Below, piece after piece: positions 1 to 8,650 of a DNA stretch of 64,000 nucleotides. Position numbers and translations under genes: made by a program. The notes under the pieces were generated by a model. The model did not search any database and was not told the DNA's origin. It worked only from the letters and a program-made list of their open reading frames with translations. Numbering within the stretch: position 1 is the stretch's first letter; the number at the start of each line of letters is the position of its first letter. This DNA is from Chryseobacterium daecheongense (GTDB lineage: Bacteria; Bacteroidota; Bacteroidia; Flavobacteriales; Weeksellaceae), in contig CP115858.1 in NCBI GenBank assembly GCA_027920525.1, forward strand, positions 806,001 to 870,000. Direction: 5' to 3'.

Positions 1-132
1 CATCTTCTTATAGTAGAAGCATTGGAACAGTTCTACCAAATAAAGTTTGATTTTAATGATATTCTTGAAATGGGAACTGTAGGAAAGATCCGCGACAAAA
101 TGAAAAAATACGATGTACTCGTAGAAAACTAA
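1..132 (+). CDS. Acyl carrier protein, C-terminal fragment (cut by window edge)
   Basis: The reading frame is open from base 1 to a TAA at 130-132. It encodes HLLIVEALEQFYQ, then a hydrophobic/acidic run ending in KMKKYDVLVEN. This matches helices II-IV of phosphopantetheine carrier proteins, where a Leu-Ile-Val-Glu helix follows the modified serine and a short GT-hydrophobic motif precedes the last helix (here GTVGKIRDKM). The serine lies upstream of the window. The next gene, an adenylating enzyme, starts 4 bases later, so the two probably act together: the ligase would load an acyl or aminoacyl group onto this carrier. Family assignment is from pattern only; only 43 residues are visible. 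Confidence 0.6.
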   Translation, partial: HLLIVEALEQFYQIKFDFNDILEMGTVGKIRDKMKKYDVLVEN

Positions 133-136
133 GTAT

Positions 137-1525
137 ATGAAAATTTTAGAAAATGTAATTGCCAACAGAAGCCTCTCTTTTATAGAGGCTTCCAGTGGCA
201 AAAGTGTTCCGGTAGGAACATTGTACCGGTCATTAGGCCTGAATCCTGTAGAAAAAGGATTGATTTTTTTATACAATGACAATCAGCTGTCCAGTATTGA
301 AGTTTTACTGAACTTCTATGGTACGGCTCATGCCATTGCAATTCTGGGACAAAAGCTTCACCCGGACTTCAAAGAACGCCTGGAAGTAGAATACCGTCCG
401 AAATACATCTTTGATCCGTCACGGGAAGAGCTTCAGGGATATTCATCCAGAGAATTCTCAGAAACCATTAAAATCTTTGTTAAAGAAGATTATAAACCGG
501 AAGTTTCCATTCATCCGGATATTAAGATTCTTTTAAGCACCTCGGGAACAACAGGAGTTCCTAAGCTGGTTAAGCTTTCGGATGAGAGTCTTTATAAAAA
601 TGCGGTGAGTATTCTGCAATATATGCCTATCCTGGAATCGGATGTAGTTCCGTTAAATGTCCCGATTAATTTCGTGTATGGTTTTTCGATTTTCACTACC
701 AACTGTATGCGGGCAGGGAAAATAGTATGCACGGATAAAGATATTATGCAAAAGGCATTCTGGGATGAAATGGAAGAGTACGGATACAGTACACTGGGTG
801 GCGTTCCATACCTTTATGAAAATCTGAACCGAATAGGCTTCTTCAGAAAAGACAGTAAAAGCCTACGATACATGACCCATACAGGAGGGGTGATCAACGG
901 AGAACTTCGAAAAACGATCTTCAATTACTGTCATGAATTTGAAAAACAATTCTTTGCCCAATATGGACAGACAGAAGCCGGAGGAAGAATGGCTTACCTC
1001 AGTACCGATGGACTTCTTGAAGAAGAAACGTCTATTGGTAGCCCGGTACACGGCGCAAGCTTTGAGATCGATCCGGAAACAGATGAACTTCTTTTCTTCC
1101 ATGAAAGTATATGTGGAGGATATGCCAATACACTCCATGATCTTGCGTCTTATGAGCAACCCAAAGTGCTTCGTACAGGAGACACCGCCAGGAGAGGACA
1201 AAATGGACTGTATTATATTACAGGAAGAATAAAACGCATCATGAAGCTATTCGGAATTCGTCTCAACCTGGATGAGGTTGAATTTATTCTTAAAAATGAA
1301 CTGGAGGGAAACACATTTGTATGCCTTAATTCCAATGACAAAAAGATCATTGTATTATATGACAACAATGAAATTGATCCCCAAATTATCACTGAAACCA
1401 TAAAGAATAAATTACGCATCAATCCTCAATATGTACGCACGGAACATATAGAGACATTTCCATTATCCCAAAACGGCAAAATAAATTATCCCCTGTTACA
1501 AAACCTTCAGCATGAAAACATTTAG
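137..1525 (+). CDS. AMP-dependent acyl/aminoacyl synthetase (adenylating enzyme)
   Basis: A 462-residue member of the ANL (acyl-CoA synthetase/NRPS adenylation) superfamily. Visible core motifs in order are STSGTTGVPK (residues 134-143, phosphate loop), YGQTEAGGRM (A5-like), RTGDTARRGQNGLYYITGR (A7/A8 hinge) and a C-terminal SQNGKINY with the catalytic lysine at about 448 (A10). It is shorter than typical stand-alone CoA ligases (500-560 aa), closer to carrier-protein-loading enzymes. It starts 4 bases after the carrier-protein fragment and its 3' end overlaps the TonB receptor gene by 14 bases, so the three are probably one transcript. Substrate is unknown; the receptor and PepSY reductase downstream suggest a siderophore-like product (inference). 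Confidence 0.8.
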   Translation: MKILENVIANRSLSFIEASSGKSVPVGTLYRSLGLNPVEKGLIFLYNDNQLSSIEVLLNFYGTAHAIAILGQKLHPDFKERLEVEYRPKYIFDPSREELQGYSSREFSETIKIFVKEDYKPEVSIHPDIKILLSTSGTTGVPKLVKLSDESLYKNAVSILQYMPILESDVVPLNVPINFVYGFSIFTTNCMRAGKIVCTDKDIMQKAFWDEMEEYGYSTLGGVPYLYENLNRIGFFRKDSKSLRYMTHTGGVINGELRKTIFNYCHEFEKQFFAQYGQTEAGGRMAYLSTDGLLEEETSIGSPVHGASFEIDPETDELLFFHESICGGYANTLHDLASYEQPKVLRTGDTARRGQNGLYYITGRIKRIMKLFGIRLNLDEVEFILKNELEGNTFVCLNSNDKKIIVLYDNNEIDPQIITETIKNKLRINPQYVRTEHIETFPLSQNGKINYPLLQNLQHENI

Positions 1526-3956
1526 AACCCTTATATTACTTTTACTTCTTGTCAGCTTTCCCGTAATTGTCTCTGCACAACAGAGCGAACGTGTCAACGG
1601 CAAGATCATGCTGTCTGATAAAGCACCGGTAAAAAACGCGCTTTTAAGACTAGTAAATACGCCTTATCAGGCAAAAACCAATAATTCAGGAGAATATTAT
1701 TTTGACAACGTGCCGCCTGGGGAGTATACTCTTCAGGTGGTTTTAAATGATATCGAACTCACACGTGAAACCATTCGTATTGAGAAAGATGTCTATGAAA
1801 TCCCGGTTATTTATACCGCGGTGGAGAACAATGTTATTGAAGGAATTACCGTATATGCTGTAAGCAGAAATAAATTTCTCGATAAGGACAGTACTTCAAT
1901 TGCTAAAATGCCGTTGAAAAACCTGGAAAATCCACAGATGTACACCAGCATCAATCAGCAGATCCTTAAAGAACAGCTTGTTTATGATGTTTCAGATGCC
2001 TTGAAAAACGTTCCTGGTGTTGTGAAAATGCAGGGAAGCGCCGGAAGAGCAGGAGACGGAAGTTTCTACTATAATTTAAGAGGTTTTCCAACAAGAGTTT
2101 CGATGGTAGACGGTGTCCCGGCAACCACCAACTCTGAAATTGATCCTTCAGATATTGAACGTATTGATGTAATCAAAGGACCTTCCGGAACATTATATGG
2201 TGGAGCGGTAACATCATTTGGCGGACTGATCAATGTTGTAACCAAAAAACCAAAAGATTATTTCGGGGGAGAAGTTTCCTATTTATTGGGAAGCTATAAC
2301 CTGAATCGTGTTACAGCTGATGTTTATGGTCCGATCACCGATTCCAGAAAAACTTTATTCCGATTAAATGCAGCATATCAGTATCAGAACGGATTCAGAG
2401 ATTCTGAGTTCAGAAAGTCTATGTTTGTGGCTCCTACACTGAGTTACCAGGTTAATGACAGATTAAAGTTCAATCTTGGAGCGCAGATTTATACCTACGA
2501 AGGAACGAATACGCCGATTATTTTCCTTGCCAGAACACGCCCGTTTGAAGCACATACTCCCCAGGAGCTCGGATTTGACTGGAAAAGATCATATTCCAAC
2601 AATGATATGAGTTTAAAAGCTCCGTCTATCAATGTAAAAGCTGAGGTTAATTATAAAATTTCCGACAACTGGAGTTCGCAGACTTTGATTTCGAGAAACT
2701 ACAGAAAAACAGAGGGATTATACCAGTATCAATTTATCCGATCACCTAAAAGAGACGATATGCTGGAACGTAACGTACAATGGCAGAATTCCGAAGGAGC
2801 TTCCACAAGTATCCAGCAGAATTTTAACGGACAATTTAAAATTGGGAAAATTAAAAATAAACTCCTGATCGGATTGGATTATTTAAATCAGTCACTGAAC
2901 AATAATAATTCTCCAATCGTTAAGTATGATACGATCAACGGAAGGGATCTTACGGGTAAATACGGTGCAATATCAAAAGATCTGGCTCTTCAGAAAATAC
3001 AGATTTTCACACAAAATGCTATTACTAAAACAGGAAAATCGCCATTGGAAAGAAATACAATTTCAAGCAATATGTATGGGGCTTATATTTCTGATGCCGT
3101 TTATATTACCGACCGTTTAATTACATTGCTTAGTTTACGTTTTGATCATTATGAAAGTAAAGGTCAACTTGACCTCAATACCAATACGAATACAGGTGCA
3201 TTCAATCAGAATGCCTGGTCACCGAAACTGGGTATTGTTTACCAGGTATTTAAAGATCGCCTGTCTGCATACGCCAACTATATGAATGGTTTTAGCTATG
3301 TAGCTCCGAGCTCTCAGCCGCTTCCAGATTATAGCGGAGATTTTAAACCTCAAAGATCTAATCAATGGGAAGCTGGAATTAAAGGAAATTTGTGGAGAAA
3401 CAAGGTGAATTTTACGATCGGATATTACAATATCCTTGTCGACAATATGCTAAGGGCAGACGTTGTGATTCGAGATGGAAAAGGGTATAATGTAACCATT
3501 CAGGATGGAGAACAAAGAAGTAAAGGAATTGAAATTGAAACCATTTTAAACCCTATCCATGGTTTAAATATTATGGCAGGATATTCATACAATGACAGTA
3601 AATTTGTAAGATCCGCGGCCAATGTGGAAGGCCGCCGTCCTTCATCTTCCGGTCCTGCAAATGTATTCAATTCATGGATCAGTTACATACTCCCAATCAA
3701 CGGACTACAGGGATTAGGTATAGGTTTCGGACTTAATCGTGTAGGTAAACAAATAACAGTGGATAATGCAACTACAGGACAATTTATATTTCCTGCCTAT
3801 ACATTGATCAATGCTTCTGTCTCTCTTGAAAAAGAAAGATACAGACTAGGATTTAAAATGAATAATTTAGGGAATGCCCAATATTTTGCAGGGCAAGGTG
3901 TTGTAGTAGCCCAAATGCCTCGTAATTTTGTAGCTGAGGTTAGCCTTAAGTTTTAA
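1512..3956 (+). CDS. TonB-dependent outer-membrane receptor, siderophore type
   Basis: An 814-residue outer-membrane receptor. It has an N-terminal signal peptide ending near VSAQ (residue 23), a carboxypeptidase-regulatory-like beta domain (about 25-110, with the NNSGEYYFDNVPPGEY signature common in Bacteroidota receptors), a plug (about 135-250, with IERIDVIKGPSGTLYGG and FGGLINVVTKKP) and a 22-strand barrel ending in Phe (AEVSLKF). The plug motif is that of siderophore receptors. The start ATG lies inside the end of the ligase gene (14-base overlap), implying translational coupling, and the PepSY gene follows after 2 bases. The inferred role is uptake of a ferric chelate, perhaps the product of the upstream ligase/carrier genes. 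Confidence 0.88.
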   Translation: MKTFRTLILLLLLVSFPVIVSAQQSERVNGKIMLSDKAPVKNALLRLVNTPYQAKTNNSGEYYFDNVPPGEYTLQVVLNDIELTRETIRIEKDVYEIPVIYTAVENNVIEGITVYAVSRNKFLDKDSTSIAKMPLKNLENPQMYTSINQQILKEQLVYDVSDALKNVPGVVKMQGSAGRAGDGSFYYNLRGFPTRVSMVDGVPATTNSEIDPSDIERIDVIKGPSGTLYGGAVTSFGGLINVVTKKPKDYFGGEVSYLLGSYNLNRVTADVYGPITDSRKTLFRLNAAYQYQNGFRDSEFRKSMFVAPTLSYQVNDRLKFNLGAQIYTYEGTNTPIIFLARTRPFEAHTPQELGFDWKRSYSNNDMSLKAPSINVKAEVNYKISDNWSSQTLISRNYRKTEGLYQYQFIRSPKRDDMLERNVQWQNSEGASTSIQQNFNGQFKIGKIKNKLLIGLDYLNQSLNNNNSPIVKYDTINGRDLTGKYGAISKDLALQKIQIFTQNAITKTGKSPLERNTISSNMYGAYISDAVYITDRLITLLSLRFDHYESKGQLDLNTNTNTGAFNQNAWSPKLGIVYQVFKDRLSAYANYMNGFSYVAPSSQPLPDYSGDFKPQRSNQWEAGIKGNLWRNKVNFTIGYYNILVDNMLRADVVIRDGKGYNVTIQDGEQRSKGIEIETILNPIHGLNIMAGYSYNDSKFVRSAANVEGRRPSSSGPANVFNSWISYILPINGLQGLGIGFGLNRVGKQITVDNATTGQFIFPAYTLINASVSLEKERYRLGFKMNNLGNAQYFAGQGVVVAQMPRNFVAEVSLKF

Positions 3957-3958
3957 TA

Positions 3959-5167
3959 ATGAATTCTAAATTGAGAAAAATCACATATCAATTACATCTA
4001 TGGCTCGGACTAATGTCCGGGCTTATAGTTGTAATAATGGCAGTTACCGGTTGCATCCTGGCATTTGAAAAAGAATTAAAACATACGTTCTATCCTGAAA
4101 AATATTTTGTCAGATCAGTTAAAAATGAAAAGCTCCCATTTTCGGAACTAAAATTGAAAGCTAAACAGGCATTACCTGACAGCTTAAAACTTAGCAGGGT
4201 AGAAATATCTTCCGATCCTTACCGCAGTTATGCATTCCGTTCCCTGAAAATGAATGACGAAGCATGGACATATTGGGGAACTTATATTTATTATTACAGG
4301 GTTTATATAGATCCTTATACCGGAAAAGTTCTTGCAGTTGAGAACGCCAAAACCGACTTTTTTGAAATTGTGATGGATCTCCACAGAAGATTATTGCTTG
4401 GAGAAAAAATAGGAAAGACCATTACGGGATATTCCACACTGATTTTAGCGATCATGCTTTTTTCCGGCTTAGTGATCTGGTATCCCCGTAAAATGAATAA
4501 AAATGCATTGAAAGGCATGTTTTTTATTAAAACATCAGCTAACTGGAAAAGAATTAATTATGACAGTCACAATGTTCTGGGTTTTTATGCTGTGATCCCT
4601 CTGCTTCTGATCTGCTATTCCGCAGTGATATGGAATTTTGAAAATATTGATCAATGGGTAAAGAAAACTTTAAACGGAAAGGCCCACACTGAACAAAAAG
4701 CTAAGAGTACAGTACCCGCCACCGGGTTCTCCAATCAAAAAATGATCCTGGATATCGTAGGGAATAAAGTGGAAAAAAGTCTGGCAGGTAAAAAATCCGC
4801 ATTGATCAGTTTTCCCAAAAAAGAAGAGGGAACGTACTATGCAGAGATAACATATGGTGATAAACAATACCAGAATGAGCAATTCAATTTTGATCAATAT
4901 ACCGGGGAAACTTTAAAACATCAATTGTATAATGACAAAAATATCGGGAACGGAACCGCTCTAAGAGGAAGAAATTACGATCTGCATACAGGAAGTATTC
5001 TGGGTACGGCAGGCAGAATTTTATATCTCATTGCTGGTTTAATTGCGGCATCACTTCCCATTACAGGATTTATGATTTATCTAAACAGGAAAAAAAAGAA
5101 ACCAACAAAAAGGAGTCATGCAAAAATTCATAAGCGAAGACATTCCTTTTTTCAAAATAGCCACTAA
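3959..5167 (+). CDS. PepSY-domain inner-membrane reductase-like protein
   Basis: A 402-residue PepSY-associated transmembrane protein. Membrane segments lie at about 15-37, 157-175, 208-226 and 350-375, with PepSY-type periplasmic domains between. Histidines sit at membrane edges in typical contexts: LHLWLGL (H13), DLHRRLLLG (H142), DSHNVLGFY (H204) and DLHTGSILG (H343). In the related FpvG/FoxB-type proteins such histidines bind heme and the protein reduces ferric siderophores. The C-terminus is a Lys/Arg/His-rich cytosolic tail. It begins 2 bases after the TonB receptor, so a role in iron release from the imported chelate is likely. Reductase activity is inferred from family and context. 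Confidence 0.8.
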   Translation: MNSKLRKITYQLHLWLGLMSGLIVVIMAVTGCILAFEKELKHTFYPEKYFVRSVKNEKLPFSELKLKAKQALPDSLKLSRVEISSDPYRSYAFRSLKMNDEAWTYWGTYIYYYRVYIDPYTGKVLAVENAKTDFFEIVMDLHRRLLLGEKIGKTITGYSTLILAIMLFSGLVIWYPRKMNKNALKGMFFIKTSANWKRINYDSHNVLGFYAVIPLLLICYSAVIWNFENIDQWVKKTLNGKAHTEQKAKSTVPATGFSNQKMILDIVGNKVEKSLAGKKSALISFPKKEEGTYYAEITYGDKQYQNEQFNFDQYTGETLKHQLYNDKNIGNGTALRGRNYDLHTGSILGTAGRILYLIAGLIAASLPITGFMIYLNRKKKKPTKRSHAKIHKRRHSFFQNSH

Positions 5168-5196
5168 AAAGAGTAATAAAAATAGTACTCATTTTT
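5166..5196. terminator. Weak stem-loop between convergent genes
   Basis: AAAAAGAGTA and TACTCATTTTT form a short stem with one unpaired base, flanked by A and T runs on both sides. It sits just at the end of the PepSY gene and before the end of the convergent MocR gene, as expected for a bidirectional terminator. The G+C content of the stem is low. Confidence 0.4.
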
Positions 5197-5210
5197 ATGG
5201 GCTTAAAAAA

Positions 5211-6701
5211 TTATGAAATCAGTCTCTTTACATTTTCAGATAAAATTCTGATACTTTGTTCCATTTCTTCGAAAGTTAAGTTTCCAAATCCCAGCCTCAT
5301 TGCCGTAAGATTTTTGTTTTGATACAATAATGTTTTAGGAATGAATAGGTTATTTTGAGCGCAATTCCTGCTGAGCTGCATAAGGTTCAGGGGAACATTC
5401 CACTCAATCCAGATCGCTAAGCCACCTGATGGTTTTTGGAACCGTATATATTCCCCAAGATATTCTTCCAGTAAAAGAGCGAACTGGTCCCTTCTTTCCT
5501 GATAAATCTTGACCGATTTCTTAAGATAACGATGAATTTCTCCTTCAGCAATCATTTCACCCAATACCTGCTCCATAAGAATATCACCCTGACGGTCTAT
5601 AATTCCCAAATATTTACGCAATTCAGTCATCAGGTTTTCCGGAGCCACAATAAATCCTGTCCGGAATCCCGGGGCAAGTGATTTTCCGAAAGAACCGGTG
5701 TAAACAACCATTCCGTTTGTATCTGCACTTGCTAAAGGAAGGATAGGACTCTTATCATAATGGAAGTCATAATCGTAATCATCCTCCAGGATCACAAATC
5801 CAAATTCGTTCGCCAGATTCAACAGCTCTAGTCTTCTTTGAGCACTTAACGTTACCGTGGTAGGATAGTGGTGGTGAGGAGTGAGATATAACATCCGTAT
5901 CTTTTGCTTTTTACAGGCCTCCCTTACATATTCCACCATAATTCCTTCTTCATCGATAGGAACAGGAACAATATGAACCCTGGCTTTCTCCAGTATCATA
6001 TTAACCGAAAAATAGCTCAGTGCGCCTACCAATACAGTGTCGCCTTCTGATAAAAGTACTTCCGAGACAATATAGATGCTCATTTCCGTACTTCTTGTAA
6101 TAAGCAGATTTTTTTTGGAAATAGGAAGCCCTCTTGATAGATTCAGGTAATGAGAAAGGTTCTTTTTAAAGAATTCACTTCCGTCATGATTATAATGGCC
6201 AAGCATTTTATGATGTGCTTTACGCTTGAGAATAGCACTGTAAATCTTGGAATGCTGGTCAATCTGTGTTATCCTGATATCCGGTACCCCATCATTCAAC
6301 AGATATTCACATGCAGAATGCTCAAATGGGTTATCGAGGATATTGGACGTTTTAAAAGAAAAGCCTGTTGTTTTCGGATAATGTTCAAGGTCATTGGTTT
6401 CAAAATTTTTAACCTTTGTAGGCTCATCCTTATTTTTCCCGATAACAAATGTCCCCTTATTCGGGATGCTGTCCACCCAGCCCTGAGCAAACAGCTCATC
6501 ATATACGGCAACAATCGTATTACGGTGCACTTCAAGGGTTTGACTTAAAGCCCTGGTTCCCGGAAGTTTGGTCCCAAAAGGTAGGTAACCACGCTGAATC
6601 GCATTGATCAGCTGATTGGCAATCTGCATATATATTGAAGCGTCTGAACTTCTGTTAATTTTGACAAAACTCTGATAAGGAATTTCAACCGGACTATCCA
6701 T
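5211..6701 (-). CDS. MocR-type transcriptional regulator (GntR HTH fused to aminotransferase-like domain)
   Basis: A 496-residue fusion. Residues 10-80 form a GntR winged helix (YMQIANQLINAIQRGYLPFG...LPGTRALSQ...HRNTIVAVYDEL). The rest is a fold-type I PLP domain with EDDYDYDFHY and the PLP lysine in SFGKSLAPGFR. I chose ATG at 6701; an in-frame TTG at 6725 would add 8 unconserved-looking residues. MocR proteins bind PLP or an amino compound and usually control the divergent gene, which here starts at 6767, only 65 bp away, and is the first gene of a biotin operon. BioF and BioA in that operon are themselves PLP enzymes. Control of biotin synthesis is therefore a reasonable inference, but other MocR targets (vitamin B6, GABA, taurine) are known. 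Confidence 0.85.
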   Translation of the reverse strand: MDSPVEIPYQSFVKINRSSDASIYMQIANQLINAIQRGYLPFGTKLPGTRALSQTLEVHRNTIVAVYDELFAQGWVDSIPNKGTFVIGKNKDEPTKVKNFETNDLEHYPKTTGFSFKTSNILDNPFEHSACEYLLNDGVPDIRITQIDQHSKIYSAILKRKAHHKMLGHYNHDGSEFFKKNLSHYLNLSRGLPISKKNLLITRSTEMSIYIVSEVLLSEGDTVLVGALSYFSVNMILEKARVHIVPVPIDEEGIMVEYVREACKKQKIRMLYLTPHHHYPTTVTLSAQRRLELLNLANEFGFVILEDDYDYDFHYDKSPILPLASADTNGMVVYTGSFGKSLAPGFRTGFIVAPENLMTELRKYLGIIDRQGDILMEQVLGEMIAEGEIHRYLKKSVKIYQERRDQFALLLEEYLGEYIRFQKPSGGLAIWIEWNVPLNLMQLSRNCAQNNLFIPKTLLYQNKNLTAMRLGFGNLTFEEMEQSIRILSENVKRLIS

Positions 6702-6741
6702 AATATTAAAACTGGCACCATTCAACCATCCGGCAATATAC

Positions 6742-6749
6742 TACATTTG
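6742..6749 (+). promoter_or_regulatory. Candidate -7 box of the biotin operon
   Basis: TACATTTG matches the Bacteroidota sigma-70 -7 consensus TAnnTTTG exactly and ends 17 bases before the ATG at 6767. I see no good TTG -33 element at the usual spacing, so this promoter may need an activator, for which the divergent MocR protein is the candidate. Confidence 0.45.
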
Positions 6750-6766
6750 AATCAAAATAAAAATAC

Positions 6767-7384
6767 ATGGAATTTTACAATCTATTAGAACGTATTGTAA
6801 AAAATAATGAGGTTCATGCCAAATGGCTGAATACATTATCTTTTATGGAGAATGCAGGAGCCAGAAAAATTTCCAGCTGTGAGCATCCTACCCAGGTGAG
6901 CCAGATCCAGCTAAAACATGCAGCAGAAGAACACCGCCATGCCTACTATCTGAAAAAGCAGATCGGAAAGCTTAATCCCGACTTTTGTAAAACCTATGAA
7001 AAAGAAGAGCTTCTGGCTTCATTGGCAACCCGTCAATATCTGCACTCTTTGGATATTAAAGCGTGTAAATATTTACAAAAAGCATTTTCCTTAACCAAAG
7101 AAGAGCTAAAATATGCGGCTTACCTTTTTGTAACCTATGCCATTGAAGTACGTGCCGATGAGCTATATCCCGTATATCAGGATATCCTGACTAAAGAATC
7201 TTCTAAAATTATGGTAAAGTCAATCATTCTTGAAGAAGAAGGACACTTAGAGGAAATGATCAATCAACTGAATGAGTTTTCACCAGACTGGCAGCTTCAT
7301 GCAGAAGAGATTCTTAAAATTGAACATCAGTTACATGAACAATGGATCAGTTCCATTACAAAAGAAGTAATAGAGCTGAATTAA
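6767..7384 (+). CDS. Ferritin-like diiron-type protein at the head of the biotin operon
   Basis: A 205-residue, all-helical protein with two ExxH motifs in the right order for a diiron carboxylate site: E55-H-R-H58 in HAAEEHRHAYY and E157-E-G-H160 in ILEEEGHLEEM. Further glutamates in the first helix (about E28) and third helix (E127 or E132, in AIEVRADELYPVY) are placed to complete it. No signal peptide or membrane segment. The bioF start codon lies 2 bases after its stop, so the two are co-translated. No known biotin enzyme (BioC, BioH, BioG, BioI, BioW, BioZ) has this fold, and no pimelate-forming gene is present in this operon. A role as an oxygenase in pimeloyl supply, analogous in chemistry to the P450 BioI, is hypothesis only. 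Iron storage or an unrelated oxidase role remains possible. Confidence 0.65.
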   Translation: MEFYNLLERIVKNNEVHAKWLNTLSFMENAGARKISSCEHPTQVSQIQLKHAAEEHRHAYYLKKQIGKLNPDFCKTYEKEELLASLATRQYLHSLDIKACKYLQKAFSLTKEELKYAAYLFVTYAIEVRADELYPVYQDILTKESSKIMVKSIILEEEGHLEEMINQLNEFSPDWQLHAEEILKIEHQLHEQWISSITKEVIELN

Positions 7385-7386
7385 AA

Positions 7387-8499
7387 ATGGGAGGCGGTCA
7401 ATTAGCTCATTTCCAGCAGGCATTGGATAAAAGAAGAGAGCAGGGAATCTTCAGGTCTCTCCGGCCTAAGCTTGAAGGAACAGATTTTTATTCTAATGAT
7501 TATCTGGGTCTGGCACAAAATAAAGCATTTCAGCATTATTTGCTCGGGCAGGTTCAGAATAATCCTGCATTATTAGCAGGCAGCACAGGATCAAGACTAA
7601 TCAGTGGTAATAGTACAGTAGCCGTTCACACGGAGGAATTTATTGCCCACCAACATCAATACGATTCAGCATTGCTTTTTTCTTCCGGATACAATGCCAA
7701 TCTGGCTTTGTTCTCAGCCCTGCCAGGAAGACAGGATAGTATTATTGTAGACGAACACATCCACAGATCGGTACACGATGCCTGCTGCATCACCCATGCA
7801 AAAAAGATCAAGTTTAAACATAATGACCTTATCAGCTTAGAAGAAAAATTAAGCAAAATTCAGGGAAACTGTTATATTGGCATTGAAAGCCTGTATTCGA
7901 TGGAAGGTGATTTTGCTCCTATCCAAAAAATCGTTGAGCTGGCAGAACAATACAATGCCCATCTCATCGTGGATGAAGCTCATTGTTTTGGTGTTTTAGG
8001 ATATGGATTAGTTAATGAAAATCAATTACAGGACAGGGTTTTGGCTACTGTGATAACCTATGGTAAAGCTTTAGGAGCACATGGAGCAGCTATTTTAAGC
8101 AGTCGGCTGATCAAAGACTACCTCATTAATTTTGCGTCTCCTTTTATTTATACCACATCAGCACAGGATGTCCAATGGAACTCTGTAAAAGCCGGATATG
8201 ATTTCCTGAAAATCCATCCTGAATTAGCATTAGAACTACAGCACAATATCACCCTTTTTAGAAAACAAGGACTTCAAAGCCCTTCATCAGAAAGCAGCCC
8301 GGTACAGGCTATTGTTATTCCTGATAACCACCAATTACAATTGCTGCAAAAAACATTATCGGAAAAGGGAATGCTCACCTATGCAGTCTACAGTCCAACC
8401 GTGAAAGAAGGAACAGAAAGATTGAGGGTCTGTCTGCACAATTTTAATACCGAAGAAGATATTATTGAGCTTGCCACAACAATCAGAGAAATTATGTGA
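7387..8499 (+). CDS. bioF: 8-amino-7-oxononanoate synthase
   Basis: A 370-residue PLP enzyme of the alpha-oxoamine synthase family, condensing pimeloyl-ACP (or -CoA) with L-alanine. Typical features are the N-terminal FQQALDKRREQGIFRS, FYSNDYLGLAQN, the glycine-rich LLAGSTGSRLISGNS, VDEAHCFGVLG, and the PLP lysine in ITYGKALGAHGA. The ATG at 7387, two bases after the preceding stop, gives the standard BioF N-terminus; an earlier in-frame ATG at 7342 lies within the ferritin-like gene. Family members are about 385 residues, so this one is a little short but complete. BioF versus the similar KBL is decided by the biotin context. Confidence 0.9.
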   Translation: MGGGQLAHFQQALDKRREQGIFRSLRPKLEGTDFYSNDYLGLAQNKAFQHYLLGQVQNNPALLAGSTGSRLISGNSTVAVHTEEFIAHQHQYDSALLFSSGYNANLALFSALPGRQDSIIVDEHIHRSVHDACCITHAKKIKFKHNDLISLEEKLSKIQGNCYIGIESLYSMEGDFAPIQKIVELAEQYNAHLIVDEAHCFGVLGYGLVNENQLQDRVLATVITYGKALGAHGAAILSSRLIKDYLINFASPFIYTTSAQDVQWNSVKAGYDFLKIHPELALELQHNITLFRKQGLQSPSSESSPVQAIVIPDNHQLQLLQKTLSEKGMLTYAVYSPTVKEGTERLRVCLHNFNTEEDIIELATTIREIM

Positions 8500-8650
8500 A
8501 TATAAAATAACGAAATCACAGAATTGAGGATTTGTAAGTTGATTATCAAGAGGTAAAAACCTTCTACTTTTTAACACATTATAAATCCACAATTTTAAGA
8601 TTCAGCAAGTAAGCTGTTCAGCGATTTCGCCTTTAAACAATATTAAACCT

